A stretch of 64,000 nucleotides of DNA from Paenibacillus phytorum. Its GTDB lineage: Bacteria > Bacillota > Bacilli > Paenibacillales > NBRC-103111. Below are positions 51,934-61,029 of the stretch, one piece after another. Numbering within the stretch: the first letter of the stretch is position 1; every line of letters starts with the position of its first letter. The stretch lies in assembly GCF_013141715.1 (NCBI RefSeq), contig NZ_WHOA01000089.1:124001-188000 (forward strand), written 5' to 3'. Position numbers and translations under genes: made by a program. The notes beneath the pieces are model-generated. The model did not search any database. It was not told where the DNA came from and saw only the letters and a list, made by a program, of their open reading frames with translations.

Positions 51934-52383
51934 TTAAGATAGTAATGACATGACATCATTCACAAAAGTAAGGCTGTTCTCTTTGCCGCGGCAAATCACA
52001 AGAATGGTATCATCTCCGCAAATCGTCCCCATAACATCGTTCCACTCTAGATTATCAATAAGTGCGCAAATCGTGTTGGCTGTACCTGGCAAACATTTCA
52101 TCACGACAAGATTGTCGGTATGGTCAATGCTAACAAAATGATCACTCAAAGCTCTACGCAGTCTTTGCATCGGATTAAATCGCTGATCGGCTGGCATGGA
52201 ATACTTATATCTGCCATCATCTAAGGGAACCTTAATCAGATGAAGCTCTTTGATATCGCGTGAGACTGTCGCCTGTGTGACATGAAAGCCAGCAGCCCGA
52301 AGAGTCTCCACCAATTCATCCTGCGTCTCAATCTCGTGGTTCGTAATAATCTCTCTGATTTTTACATGCCTTTGACCTTTCAT
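51934..52383 (-). CDS. argR: Arginine repressor ArgR/AhrC
   Basis: The hexameric repressor of arginine synthesis binds L-arginine as co-repressor. The 149 residues have an N-terminal winged helix ([46 protein letters not shown], about 7-53) and a C-terminal hexamerisation domain with the arginine-binding segment [49 protein letters not shown]. It is followed by recN and starts just past a small gene. Confidence 0.96.
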   Translation of the reverse strand: MKGQRHVKIREIITNHEIETQDELVETLRAAGFHVTQATVSRDIKELHLIKVPLDDGRYKYSMPADQRFNPMQRLRRALSDHFVSIDHTDNLVVMKCLPGTANTICALIDNLEWNDVMGTICGDDTILVICRGKENSLTFVNDVMSLLS

Positions 52384-52385
52384 CG

Positions 52386-52838
52386 TTACACCTCTATATG
52401 AAATGTGATTTTTTTTATTTTGTTTAGAGCCATATCCACATAAAGCACGCCATCAGCTTCTGGATATATCAGACTATAGGGTAGCAGCATATCGCGAACT
52501 GCGCTTCCTGTCATTTCTAGCGGTTTACGTTCCTTCGCTACTTTCACGAGGTAAATTCGTTCATCTTTCTGGGCAAAAAAGTCGATGAATAACCGGCTTT
52601 CCAGCTGTTCTCTTTCATTGATCATCATGGTGATGGGAATTTTGGTTTTACCGGCAAGCACATCGAAGCCAGCTCCTTCAAGCAGCTCCACGACTTCATC
52701 CTGTGGTATTTCTGAGTGTCTAGGAATCCTTCTTCGCTTCTTATTCGGGCCGTCTAGCCACCTTTGGAATCGCCAAAAGATAATGCCTACAACTATGATC
52801 AGGATTAACAAAATGACTTTAACATCGCCTTGTTCCAT
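52386..52838 (-). CDS. Membrane-anchored hypothetical protein
   Basis: From ATG 52838, eight bases after GAGG, the protein has 150 residues: one N-terminal membrane segment ([22 protein letters not shown]), a very basic stretch ([10 protein letters not shown]) and a soluble domain reading [60 protein letters not shown]. The strand-rich end resembles restriction-endonuclease-like folds in outline only. I know no function. It lies between tlyA and argR, where B. subtilis has no gene, and is preceded by the 50-bp structured element. Confidence 0.65.
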   Translation of the reverse strand: MEQGDVKVILLILIIVVGIIFWRFQRWLDGPNKKRRRIPRHSEIPQDEVVELLEGAGFDVLAGKTKIPITMMINEREQLESRLFIDFFAQKDERIYLVKVAKERKPLEMTGSAVRDMLLPYSLIYPEADGVLYVDMALNKIKKITFHIEV

Positions 52839-52896
52839 GTCCTTCACCTCGCCATAGTATTCGCGGATTTACCCGTAAAATCCTTTTTTATGAAGC

Positions 52897-52946
52897 AAGG
52901 TTAAACGACTCCATCGTCCTTTAGGGACGAGTGCGTTTGTCAAGGT
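52897..52946 (-). repeat. Structured leader element, copy A (upstream of the argR-recN group)
   Basis: A 50-bp sequence that matches copy B at 59972-60021 in 46 positions. It folds with an outer AAACG/CGTTT stem, an inner TCGTCC/GGACGA stem with an A-T pair where copy B has G-C, and a small loop. On the minus strand it lies just upstream of the membrane protein gene that starts at 52838. Confidence 0.75.
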
Positions 52947-52991
52947 ATATACAAAGCAAAAGCATTATAAAACTGATACTTCCTAGCTACT

Positions 52992-53040
52992 GAAAAAACC
53001 CATCTCTGGGCCGCAAAAAGGCGTTCTCAAAGATGAGTTT
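52992..53040 (-). terminator. Intrinsic terminator of tlyA
   Basis: AACTCATCTTTG and CAGAGATGGGTT pair in a stem of about 12 bp, with GC-rich inner pairs and a six-T run, overlapping the tlyA stop. Confidence 0.75.
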
Positions 53041-53905
53041 ATTTGCCATGCAATTTCTGTGCTTCTTTGACCGTCCCTGCAATCAAATCTTTCAGAGAAG
53101 AAGTGTCAGCAAGAGAGGTATCCTCAGCTGTATCACTTGACCAATAGGCAAGGAATTCAATATTCCCTTCCCCTCCTGTGATTGGTGAGTATGTCAGTCC
53201 TTTCAAGCGAAAGCCTAACTCTTCTGCAAAAGTTAACACAGTGGTCAGCACATCCACATGTACATCAGGGTCGCGAACAACACCGGATTTGCCAACTTTC
53301 TCTCTACCTGCCTCGAACTGAGGTTTAATGAGGGCAACCACTCGCCCCTGATCTAACAAGATCTCTTTCAGTGGCGGTAAAATAATACGCAGCGAAATGA
53401 AAGAAACATCAATGCTTGCAAATGTAGGTCGTGGTCCGTTCAAATCCTCCATTTTCGTATAGCGAAAATTCGTTCTCTCCATAACATGAACACGTTCATC
53501 ATTACGAAGCGACCAGTCCAATTGATTATAGCCAACATCGACGGCGTACACAGAGGAAGCACCATTTTGCAGAGCACAGTCTGTAAATCCGCCTGTCGAG
53601 GCTCCGATATCAAGCATAACTGCGCCATTTAAATCGATATCAAATTGTTTCAATGCCTTCTCTAGCTTAAGACCGCCTCTACTTACATAAGGGTGAAGTG
53701 CACCTTTCACTTTCAATACAGCCTTCCGGCTGATCTTCATCCCTGCTTTATCTACAGGTTCTTCGTCAGCAAAAACAAGGCCTGCCATAATGGCGGCCTT
53801 TGCCTTTTCTCTGCTTTCGAAATATCCTTGCTCAAGAAGCAATAGATCTAATCGTTCTTTATCCGATGACATTGTGTTTGTGTTACTCCTATTCTTATCA
53901 TCCAT
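53039..53905 (-). CDS. tlyA: TlyA-family rRNA 2'-O-methyltransferase (YqxC)
   Basis: The protein of 288 residues has an N-terminal S4 RNA-binding domain (ERLDLLLLEQGYFESREKAKAAIMAGLVFADEEPVDKAGMKIS, about 17-60) and an FtsJ/RrmJ-like methyltransferase with MLDIGASTGGFTDCALQNGASSVYAVDVG (about 97-125). TlyA-family enzymes methylate ribose in rRNA, and mycobacterial TlyA sets capreomycin sensitivity. It starts four bases after dxs. Met12 is an alternative start, with AGGAG 13 bases upstream. Confidence 0.92.
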   Translation of the reverse strand: MDDKNRSNTNTMSSDKERLDLLLLEQGYFESREKAKAAIMAGLVFADEEPVDKAGMKISRKAVLKVKGALHPYVSRGGLKLEKALKQFDIDLNGAVMLDIGASTGGFTDCALQNGASSVYAVDVGYNQLDWSLRNDERVHVMERTNFRYTKMEDLNGPRPTFASIDVSFISLRIILPPLKEILLDQGRVVALIKPQFEAGREKVGKSGVVRDPDVHVDVLTTVLTFAEELGFRLKGLTYSPITGGEGNIEFLAYWSSDTAEDTSLADTSSLKDLIAGTVKEAQKLHGK

Positions 53906-53908
53906 AGC

Positions 53909-55795
53909 CTAAGCTCGTTGTCGTTTACGTGGCACTAGCTTCTTCACTTCAGCAATTAAGTTTTGTGTGGTAAGTCCAACTTCTTCACGTTGTTCTTTCA
54001 CGCTTCCATGCTCTACAAAGTAATCCGGGATACCCATTATTTGAACGTTTAATCCAACGACCCCTTTGGCTGCATAGAATTCAATTACGCTGCTGCCAAG
54101 TCCGCCTTGGATTGAACCTTCTTCCATCGTGATAATTGGAATAGAATCGCTCGCTAACTGAAGTAAGTAAGCTTCATCAAGCGGCTTAATGAATCGTGCA
54201 TTGACAACGCGAAGATTGATGCCTTCCTTTGCCAATTGTTCGGCTGCCTCTTCCGCAATCTGCACCATCGGTCCAACAGCAAGTACCGCAGCATAATCCC
54301 CGTCACGCAATGTCTCCCATGTACCGATTGGAATCGCTTTTGGCGCTTCAACGATACTCGATCCTGTTCCGCTGTTTCTTGGATAACGGTATGCGATAGG
54401 TCCATCATTGTACTCAAGAGCAGTTTGCATCATATCTCTTAACTCGCGTTCGTCCTTCGGCATCATAAGCACCATGTTCGGCAGCGCCCGTAGAAATGAA
54501 ATGTCGTATGCACCATGATGCGTCTCGCCATCTGGACCTACAAACCCAGCACGGTCAATTGCAAATGTAACATTCAGCTTCGGACGGCAAATGTCGTGGA
54601 CAACTTGGTCGTAAGCTCTCTGAAGAAAAGTGGAATATACAGCAAATACGGGTTTCAGGCCTTCACTCGCAAGACCTGCACATAGTGTTGCCGCATGCTG
54701 CTCCGCAATCCCGACGTCAATCATCCGATTGGGGAACTGCTTCGCGAACTTCAGTAACCCAGAGCCTCCAGGCATAGCTGGTGTAACAGCAACAATTCTG
54801 GAATCCTTCTCAGCAAGCTCAATTAACGTATTCCCAAAAATTTCTGTATACATGGGAGGACCTACAGACTTAAGCACCTGACCTGATTCGATCTTGTAAG
54901 GTCCTGGACCATGCCAACTGTGCGAGTCCTGTTCGGCTGGCGTATACCCTTTACCTTTGGTCGTTACGACATGAACAAGCACAGGACCGTTGACTTTCTC
55001 GGCCTGTTTAAGCGTATCGAGCAATACCGGTAAATTATGTCCGTCTACAGGCCCAATGTACGTGAACCCTAATTCCTCAAACCAAACGCCATTTAACACA
55101 AAATATTTCAGACTGTCCTTCAGCTTTTCCGCGGTTTTGGCCAAGGTGCCGCCGATGGCAGGAATTTTCTTAAGTAAATGTTCAACTTCTTCTTTGGCCT
55201 TCAAATAATGACGATCCGAACGAATTTTGCTCAAATAATTATGAATAGCCCCGACATTGGGCGCAATCGACATTTCATTGTCATTCAGAATGACCATAAT
55301 ATTTTTCTTCTCATGACCAATGTGGTTCATTGCTTCTAACGCCATACCACCGGTAATCGCCCCATCACCAATAACGGCAACAACTTTATTATGTTCACCT
55401 TTTAGATCACGAGCCATCGCCATTCCCATTGCGGCTGACAGCGAAGTACTGCTATGCCCGGCTTCCCAGACGTCATGTTCACTTTCAGAACGTTTCACGA
55501 ATCCACAAAGTCCCTTGTACTTGCGTAGGGTATCGAATTTATCTTTGCGACCGGTTAAAATTTTGTGTACGTAAGCTTGATGACCCACATCAAAAATAAA
55601 TTTATCATACGGGCTGTGGAACAAGGTATGTAAAGCAATGGTGAGCTCAACCACACCTAAATTGGAGGACAAGTGTCCACCTGTAACAGACAGCTTCTCA
55701 ATCAGAAATTGACGGATTTCACCAGCCAATGTCTCAAGCTCCGTCAAGGATAAACGCTTTAAGTCCTCAGGCCGATTGATTTGTTCGAGCAGCAC
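53909..55795 (-). CDS. dxs: 1-Deoxy-D-xylulose-5-phosphate synthase
   Basis: Dxs joins pyruvate and glyceraldehyde-3-phosphate to start the MEP isoprenoid pathway. The 628 residues have the ThDP/Mg motif [20 protein letters not shown] (about 143-162) with [12 protein letters not shown], the [10 protein letters not shown] turn, the second domain's [17 protein letters not shown] and [22 protein letters not shown]. It lies between ispA and tlyA, which joins isoprenoid genes as in B. subtilis. Confidence 0.97.
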   Translation of the reverse strand: MLLEQINRPEDLKRLSLTELETLAGEIRQFLIEKLSVTGGHLSSNLGVVELTIALHTLFHSPYDKFIFDVGHQAYVHKILTGRKDKFDTLRKYKGLCGFVKRSESEHDVWEAGHSSTSLSAAMGMAMARDLKGEHNKVVAVIGDGAITGGMALEAMNHIGHEKKNIMVILNDNEMSIAPNVGAIHNYLSKIRSDRHYLKAKEEVEHLLKKIPAIGGTLAKTAEKLKDSLKYFVLNGVWFEELGFTYIGPVDGHNLPVLLDTLKQAEKVNGPVLVHVVTTKGKGYTPAEQDSHSWHGPGPYKIESGQVLKSVGPPMYTEIFGNTLIELAEKDSRIVAVTPAMPGGSGLLKFAKQFPNRMIDVGIAEQHAATLCAGLASEGLKPVFAVYSTFLQRAYDQVVHDICRPKLNVTFAIDRAGFVGPDGETHHGAYDISFLRALPNMVLMMPKDERELRDMMQTALEYNDGPIAYRYPRNSGTGSSIVEAPKAIPIGTWETLRDGDYAAVLAVGPMVQIAEEAAEQLAKEGINLRVVNARFIKPLDEAYLLQLASDSIPIITMEEGSIQGGLGSSVIEFYAAKGVVGLNVQIMGIPDYFVEHGSVKEQREEVGLTTQNLIAEVKKLVPRKRQRA

Positions 55796-55913
55796 GCTTG
55801 TTTCCTCACTTTCAATGTGAAAATACTGAGATCGATTTCACCATTATATCATAAATTGGGTATTTCGTGTAAAACGACAAAAACGTAAGGAGAATAATTC
55901 ACGCAATAAAGGA

Positions 55914-56819
55914 TTAATGATCCCTCTGCATTAAGTAATCCGCCAGTTGGAGAAGCCTCTCAGGGTGCGCAATCTGTGCACGAAGCAGTGCTTCTTTGGC
56001 TTGAATCGTTAAATCCTTGACCTTCTGCTCCGAAGCTTCGATCCCAATAAAAAAGGGATAAGTTACCTTCTGCTGTTTCTCATCGCTCTTCACAGGTTTA
56101 CCTAACTTCTTCTCATCACCGATAATATCCAAAATATCATCCTGAATTTGAAAAGCAAGACCAATCGCATTCCCGAATTCGCTAAGTGCACGAAGTTGCG
56201 CACTCGTTGCGCCCGCAATATGACCGCCAGCACGTAACGAGAAAACAATGAGATCACTCGTCTTATGCGTATGTATGAAAGCTAATTCTTCAAGCTTGGT
56301 AATGCCTTGCTCCCCGAGCATATCAGCAGCTTGACCGCCAACCATCCCTCTCGCGCCTGCATAAATGGCAAGTTCTTCTGTGATGGAGAGCACACGTTCT
56401 GCTGGAATGCCGTGGCCTTTATGAGCCTGCGTAATGCTGAAGAATGCTTGAGTCAGCAATGCATCGCCAGCTAGAATGGCCATGGCCTCACCGTATACCT
56501 TATGATTCGTCAGCTTGCCTCGGCGATAATCATCATTATCCATAGCTGGCAAATCGTCATGAACCAGAGAGTATGTATGAACCATCTCAATGGCTAAAGC
56601 AACAGGCATCGCTGCTTCTAGGGAACCCCCTAGTACTTCAGCTGCTGCTAGCACCAGAATGGGGCGCAAGCGCTTGCCTCCAGCCATTAGGGAGTAGTTC
56701 ATGGACTCACGCAGAGATCCAGGAACATCCCAGGCTGCAGGCAGCGCTTGGATTAAAGCCGCTTCAACCATGTCTGCATGGGAAGCTATATATTCATGAA
56801 TGGTAGACGTCTTATTCAA
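55914..56819 (-). CDS. ispA: Farnesyl diphosphate synthase (polyprenyl synthase)
   Basis: The enzyme builds farnesyl diphosphate from DMAPP and IPP. The 301-residue all-helical protein has the first Asp-rich motif in SLVHDDLPAMDNDDYRRG (about 84-101) and the second in AFQIQDDILDIIGD, with GGKRLRPILVLAAAE ahead. Length fits the short-chain bacterial FPP synthase. It starts one base after xseB and precedes dxs. Confidence 0.95.
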   Translation of the reverse strand: MNKTSTIHEYIASHADMVEAALIQALPAAWDVPGSLRESMNYSLMAGGKRLRPILVLAAAEVLGGSLEAAMPVALAIEMVHTYSLVHDDLPAMDNDDYRRGKLTNHKVYGEAMAILAGDALLTQAFFSITQAHKGHGIPAERVLSITEELAIYAGARGMVGGQAADMLGEQGITKLEELAFIHTHKTSDLIVFSLRAGGHIAGATSAQLRALSEFGNAIGLAFQIQDDILDIIGDEKKLGKPVKSDEKQQKVTYPFFIGIEASEQKVKDLTIQAKEALLRAQIAHPERLLQLADYLMQRDH

Positions 56820-56820
56820 C

Positions 56821-57075
56821 CTAATTCCCCTTATCTTCTAAGACAGGTTGGAAAGGCTTCCTGCTCACAGTGCCCGATTCACCTTCAACCAGCATCTCAA
56901 TTTTCTTCTCCACTTGTTCAAGCTTCACACCGCACAGATGGGAGAGCCGAACGCCTTCCTGATACAGCTCAATGGCTTTCTCCAAAGGCACATCGCCGCT
57001 TTCCAATTGGGCAACTATGCGCTCCAACTGTTCAATGGCCAGTTCAAAGCTAACTTCAGTTTCACTCGTTGACAT
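56821..57075 (-). CDS. xseB: Exodeoxyribonuclease VII small subunit
   Basis: XseB is the helical small subunit that binds XseA. The 84 residues show SFELAIEQLERIVAQLESGDVPLEKAIELYQEGVRLSHLCGVKLEQVEKKIEML, the whole family signature. The start overlaps the end of xseA by 14 bp, so translation is coupled. ispA follows one base later. Confidence 0.96.
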   Translation of the reverse strand: MSTSETEVSFELAIEQLERIVAQLESGDVPLEKAIELYQEGVRLSHLCGVKLEQVEKKIEMLVEGESGTVSRKPFQPVLEDKGN

Positions 57076-58432
57076 CTTTGTTCTCCTCCATCCCCGATAC
57101 CTGACAATTCAACCTTCCGTCCTTGAGACGAATCTTAACGAAATCTCCAACCTTTACTTGGGAGACTGAACGAATGAGCTCCTGCTCTTGTTCGTCGTAC
57201 GCCAAGCTGTAGCCCCGCTGCATGACCTTCAGCGGGCTGAGGGCGTCCAAATGACGGACGCCAGATTGCCACTCCTGCTTCTTCGTACGCAGGAGGGTCT
57301 GCATGGCCGTGAGCATCTGTCGCTTGGAAGTATCCAAGCGCCGCCTTGCGGACACGGCCTGCTCTTTGGGATTGAAGCTGGATAAGCGGCGCTCCAGCTT
57401 CAATCGCCGTTCCGCCAGCAGCGTTAGACACTGGCGCATGCGGTAACCGAGCTGCTCCGCAAGCCGGTCTAGTCGCTCTGCAGGCTGCATCAGCAGCTGC
57501 CTGCGGGGGTTCGTCAGGAACGGGGAGCGCTTCGCGCGCTCCAGCCGTTCCTGCTTGCGGCGCAGCTGCTGGAGCAGCCCATAGTGCAGCCGCTGCGCTT
57601 GCTGCGACAGCTGCTGCTTCAGCTCGAGGTGGTTCGGCACCGCGAGCTCAGCTGCCGCCGTAGGCGTCGGCGCTCTTAGATCGGCGACGAAGTCCGCGAT
57701 CGTGAAGTCCGTCTCGTGGCCGACGGCCGAGATGACGGGAATCGCGGAGGCTGCGATAGCCCGCGCAACGGCTTCCTCGTTAAATGCCCAGAGCTCCTCG
57801 AGGGAGCCGCCGCCGCGGCCCACGATGAGCACGTCGGCTTCTCCGAGCCGGTTCATTACTTCGATCGCCTTGACGATCGAAGGGCCTGCTTGCGCTCCCT
57901 GTACCAGTACCGGGTACAGAAGAATCTGGACCGACGGGTAGCGGCGCTGCAGCGTGATGATGACATCACGCACAGCGGCTCCTGTCGGAGACGTAATCAC
58001 GCCGATCGCGCGTGGAAACCGAGGAATCGGTTTCTTGCGCTCCGCCGCGAACAGTCCTTCCCCTTCGAGCTTCTTCTTGAGCTGCTCGAAGGCCATATAC
58101 AAACTGCCGATGCCATCTGGCTGCATCGCCGTCACATAGAACTGATACGCTCCGTCTCTTTCATATACGGAAATATTACCGCGAGCGATCACTTTCGTTC
58201 CCTCTTTCGGTATAAAACCGAGCTTCTGGTTATGAGAAGCAAACATGATGCTTTTTAGCCTGCCATCTGCATCTTTCATCGTAAAATACATATGACCGCT
58301 GGAATGGTGAGTGAAATTAGAGATTTCCCCACGAACCCAAACATCCTGCAGACGGGAATCGCCCTCTAGCATGAGTTTAATATACCGGTTCAAATCCTTG
58401 ACAGATAAGATCTTTGTCTCGTTTTTCGCCAT
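57062..58432 (-). CDS. xseA: Exodeoxyribonuclease VII large subunit
   Basis: XseA degrades single-stranded DNA from both ends to short oligonucleotides. The 456 residues have an OB-fold N-terminus (VRGEISNFTHHSSGHMYFTMKDADGRLKSIMF, about 33-65), a catalytic core with GVITSPTGAAVRDVI, VLIVGRGGGSLEELWAFNEEAVARAI and SAVGHETDFTIADFVADLRAPTPTAAAELA, and a long basic coiled coil. The 57240-57960 part is GC-rich. It starts nine bases after folD and belongs to the folD-xseA-xseB-ispA-dxs run. Confidence 0.97.
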   Translation of the reverse strand: MAKNETKILSVKDLNRYIKLMLEGDSRLQDVWVRGEISNFTHHSSGHMYFTMKDADGRLKSIMFASHNQKLGFIPKEGTKVIARGNISVYERDGAYQFYVTAMQPDGIGSLYMAFEQLKKKLEGEGLFAAERKKPIPRFPRAIGVITSPTGAAVRDVIITLQRRYPSVQILLYPVLVQGAQAGPSIVKAIEVMNRLGEADVLIVGRGGGSLEELWAFNEEAVARAIAASAIPVISAVGHETDFTIADFVADLRAPTPTAAAELAVPNHLELKQQLSQQAQRLHYGLLQQLRRKQERLERAKRSPFLTNPRRQLLMQPAERLDRLAEQLGYRMRQCLTLLAERRLKLERRLSSFNPKEQAVSARRRLDTSKRQMLTAMQTLLRTKKQEWQSGVRHLDALSPLKVMQRGYSLAYDEQEQELIRSVSQVKVGDFVKIRLKDGRLNCQVSGMEENKDVNE

Positions 58433-58440
58433 ACTCCTTA

Positions 58441-59307
58441 TTAAACGCTCACATTCGCTTTAGCTGCAAGGCCCGCTGCATCAACCGTGTTGCGAAGAAG
58501 CATGGTAATGGTCATTGGACCTACGCAACCTGGTACGGGTGTGATTGCACTCGCAATCTCTTTAACCGCTTCGAAATCAACATCCCCTGTCAGTTTACCG
58601 TCAGCAGGGCGATTCATCCCAACATCGATAACGACAGCACCTGGCTTCACGTGATGAGCTTTAATCAAATGCGCTTTACCAACAGCAACAACGAGAATAT
58701 CCGCTTGTTTCGTGATTTCCTCCATATTCGGAGTACGAGAGTGAACAACAGATACCGTCGCATGCTCGCGCAGAAGCAGCATAGCCATTGGTTTGCCTAC
58801 GATGTTGCTTCTTCCTACAACAACAGCGTGCTTACCAGCTATTTCGACTCCTGTGCGTTTTAAAATTTCGATAACACCATGCGGTGTACATGGCTTCATA
58901 CCATCTTTGCCAATCATCAAGTTACCGACATTAACGGGGTGGAAACAATCTACGTCCTTAAGCGGATCAATTTCATCAACAACTGCCTCTTCATTGATAT
59001 GCTTAGGCAGTGGTGATTGAACTAGAATGCCGTTAATTCGGCTATCGCTATTAAATTTATGAATAAGTGCAATTAACTCTTGTTGCGTTGTATTTTCCGG
59101 CAAACGATGTACTTCGGAATAAATCCCTACATCATCGCAAGCTTTCGCTTTGTTTCTTACATATACCTGTGAAGCCGCATCTTCTCCCACAATAACAACG
59201 ACAAGACCAGGCTGGTTGCCTTGCGCAGTAAGCGCGGCCGCATCCGACCTGATCTCCTCACGGATGGAACTCACGAGTTCTTTCCCATTAATAACTTGTG
59301 CAGACAT
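58441..59307 (-). CDS. folD: Methylenetetrahydrofolate dehydrogenase/cyclohydrolase
   Basis: FolD oxidises 5,10-methylene-THF with NADP and hydrolyses the product to 10-formyl-THF. The 288 residues show YVRNKAKACDDVGIYS (catalytic Lys, about 52-67), VQSPLPKHINEEAV, PCTPHGVIEIL, VVGRSNIVGKPMAMLLL and the C-terminal VPGCVGPMTITMLLRNTV. The upstream leader carries two copies of the hairpin repeat. Confidence 0.96.
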   Translation of the reverse strand: MSAQVINGKELVSSIREEIRSDAAALTAQGNQPGLVVVIVGEDAASQVYVRNKAKACDDVGIYSEVHRLPENTTQQELIALIHKFNSDSRINGILVQSPLPKHINEEAVVDEIDPLKDVDCFHPVNVGNLMIGKDGMKPCTPHGVIEILKRTGVEIAGKHAVVVGRSNIVGKPMAMLLLREHATVSVVHSRTPNMEEITKQADILVVAVGKAHLIKAHHVKPGAVVIDVGMNRPADGKLTGDVDFEAVKEIASAITPVPGCVGPMTITMLLRNTVDAAGLAAKANVSV

Positions 59308-59314
59308 GTTATTT

Positions 59315-59351
59315 CCCCCTAAGAGTTTTGTGAAAAACGTTCTTCGTAAGC
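59315..59351 (-). repeat. Leader hairpin repeat, folD copy 1 (next to the ribosome-binding site)
   Basis: GCTTACGAAGAAC, stem GTTTT-TCAC-AAAAC, then TCTTAGGGGG before folD. The stem is short and the last base of the SD is G for A. Confidence 0.7.
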
Positions 59352-59357
59352 AGCAGC

Positions 59358-59390
59358 TTAGAGTTTTCTTAGAAAACTTGATTCGTAAGC
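59358..59390 (-). repeat. Leader hairpin repeat, folD copy 2 (upstream)
   Basis: GCTTACGAATCAAGTTTTC-TAA-GAAAACTCTAA lies 7 bp upstream of copy 1. It ends CTCTAA and has no SD. Confidence 0.7.
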
Positions 59391-59444
59391 ATTAGCTTCG
59401 TGTTTGCTATGGCTATATATAAATGGTTGAATTATCGATGTTAA

Positions 59445-59903
59445 TTAGGACGGTGTTACTTTGCCCTTTAAATCTTCAACTTCTTTAATCATTTTACCAA
59501 GTACACCATTAACGAACTTGCCTGACTCCTCCGTGCCATAATGCTTGGCCAAATCAATCGCCTCATTGACGACAACTTTAGGTGGAACATCATCTCTGTA
59601 CAGCATTTCATAAACAGCCAAACGCAACACTTCACGATCAATCCGTGAGAGCCTGTCCATCGCCCATCCCTTTAAGTACTCTTCAAGCAGTTCATCAATT
59701 CTAACTTTGTTACTGTATGTACCCTCAACGAGTTCAATAATGTATAGAGGGTCAATTTTATCTCCGGAAAAATTCAACTCTGTTTCATTATCATGCTCTG
59801 CTTCATGAATCGCAATTTGGACAGCTTCCTGAGGTGTAGCCTCATTCATCTGGATTTGGTAAAGGCTTTGTACGGCAATTTCTCGTGCAACTCTGCGTTT
59901 CAT
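59445..59903 (-). CDS. nusB: Transcription antitermination factor NusB
   Basis: NusB binds boxA RNA with NusE (S10) in rRNA antitermination. The 152-residue helical protein has REIAVQSLYQIQMNEATPQEAV at the start, DELLEEYLKGWAMDRLSRIDREVLRLAVYEMLYRDDVPPKVVVNEAIDLAKHYGTEESGKFVNGVLGKM in the second half, the classic NusB fold. Its leader holds one hairpin repeat (59910-59949) and the second structured element. Confidence 0.96.
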   Translation of the reverse strand: MKRRVAREIAVQSLYQIQMNEATPQEAVQIAIHEAEHDNETELNFSGDKIDPLYIIELVEGTYSNKVRIDELLEEYLKGWAMDRLSRIDREVLRLAVYEMLYRDDVPPKVVVNEAIDLAKHYGTEESGKFVNGVLGKMIKEVEDLKGKVTPS

Positions 59904-59909
59904 TGTGGT

Positions 59910-59949
59910 CCTCCTAAAAGTTTTCGCCAGAAAACTGACTTCTTAAGCA
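59910..59949 (-). repeat. Leader hairpin repeat (nusB copy)
   Basis: GCTTAAGAAGTC, stem AGTTTTC-TGGC-GAAAACT, then TTTAGGAGG, seven bases before the ATG of nusB. Confidence 0.75.
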
Positions 59950-59971
59950 TTCATGGATGTAATTCGTTCCA

Positions 59972-60021
59972 AGGATAAACGACTCCGTCGTCCTTCAGGG
60001 ACGAGCGCGTTTGTCAAGGTT
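59972..60021 (-). repeat. Structured leader element, copy B (upstream of nusB)
   Basis: The 50-bp partner of the sequence at 52897-52946, differing at four positions. Of these, two form a G-C pair here and an A-T pair there, one is in the loop and one is at the flank. Similarity to copy A extends another 50 bp to about 60070. It lies between DUF2273 and the nusB hairpin repeat. Confidence 0.75.
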
Positions 60022-60138
60022 GATGCGAAGCTACAGTATAAAATTTATACTTTCTTATCAACTAAAAAACTCTTTTTACTAGTATACGTCATATTGGAAT
60101 GAATCCAAACAAAAAAATCCATGGTAGAACCAGGGATT

Positions 60139-60378
60139 TTAGCGAAACATTCTCCATTTTTGCGTGAGATAGCGCCAAATGTCTTCAAGAATGACGAAAC
60201 TTTCTTTCCGATCCAGTTTGTTCCCTACATAAAAGCCGAGCAGAACAATGAATCCAAAGATCAACATATCCCAAAAACCAAAAAATAAATAAATGAAGCC
60301 GAAGAAAACGCCTGCTGCCACTCCGATCACTTTGCCCCTATGGGACTCCCACAGCTCATTCCACATGAGTGGGTTCAC
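60139..60378 (-). CDS. DUF2273 family small membrane protein
   Basis: A 79-residue protein with two membrane segments (GKVIGVAAGVFFGFIYLFFGFWDMLIFGFIVLLGFYVG) and a charged C-terminus. DUF2273 proteins are found next to amaP and asp23 in Firmicutes, and this one lies two bases after amaP. Function is unknown; it may help to anchor Asp23-like proteins at the membrane. Confidence 0.85.
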   Translation of the reverse strand: MNPLMWNELWESHRGKVIGVAAGVFFGFIYLFFGFWDMLIFGFIVLLGFYVGNKLDRKESFVILEDIWRYLTQKWRMFR

Positions 60379-60380
60379 CT

Positions 60381-60941
60381 CTATTCGACTCGGCTTTTAA
60401 AAGTTGGGGCTGATTGCACGATGTTCGCTACGAATACGGTTACGGAAGCTACAGGAATGCCAGTAATATCTTCGATGTAACTTTTCACAGTACTTTGCAT
60501 CTCTTCAGTAAGTTCAGGAATCGAACTTTCCCCATCCACAATGGTTCTGATCGTAATTTCTAGACCTGATTGATTCACCCTTACACGGGCACGTAAATCT
60601 TTGGCACCTTTGGTACGACCAGCGGCTTTCAAAGATAAATTCTCAACCGTTTCAATCGAGATGCGAATATCTCCGAAATCCGTTCGTTGGTCGATGGATG
60701 GTGCTTGAGAACGACCGCGACGCAGCGTTAAAATGAGGAAACGAACTGAGATCAACAGCATGATTAAGCTGATGATAATCGCTGGGTACGCAAAGCTTTT
60801 TTCGAAATAAAAATTACTTAACACTTGACCTGCTTGTTCTAACGGGATCCAGCTCGAAGCTGTGAACAAAACAACGATAGAAGCAATTAGAATAATTAGG
60901 CTATAGAGAAGTAGCAAGAGCCTGTCCACAATTTTACCCAC
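60381..60941 (-). CDS. amaP: Alkaline-shock response membrane anchor AmaP
   Basis: AmaP anchors Asp23-family proteins to the membrane. From the GTG at 60941, ten bases after AGGGG, it has 186 residues with two N-terminal membrane segments (DRLLLLLYSLIILIASIVVLF and YPAIIISLIMLLISVRFLILTL) and a soluble Asp23-like part (FGDIRISIETVENLSLKAAGRTKGAKDLRARVRV). The frame runs open to 61010, but those codons form the hairpin at 60971-60999, so the shorter start is preferred. Confidence 0.9.
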   Translation of the reverse strand: MGKIVDRLLLLLYSLIILIASIVVLFTASSWIPLEQAGQVLSNFYFEKSFAYPAIIISLIMLLISVRFLILTLRRGRSQAPSIDQRTDFGDIRISIETVENLSLKAAGRTKGAKDLRARVRVNQSGLEITIRTIVDGESSIPELTEEMQSTVKSYIEDITGIPVASVTVFVANIVQSAPTFKSRVE

Positions 60942-60970
60942 GTAAGCTTGTCCCCTTCCTATAGTTAGAG

Positions 60971-60999
60971 GAAACCCCCTGCAACCTGTAGGGGGTTTC
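60971..60999 (-). terminator. Hairpin between the asp23-like gene and amaP
   Basis: GAAACCCCCT and AGGGGGTTTC pair around nine bases. The T-run is poor, so it may be an attenuator that lowers amaP expression relative to the gene before it. Confidence 0.55.
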
Positions 61000-61029
61000 A
61001 ATTGATCCATATGGATTCAGCAGTTCCGC

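Noticed and set aside
57716-58258. Open frame of 180 codons on the plus strand inside xseA
   Set aside because: It arises from the GC-rich codons of xseA on the other strand; no family features and no start signal.
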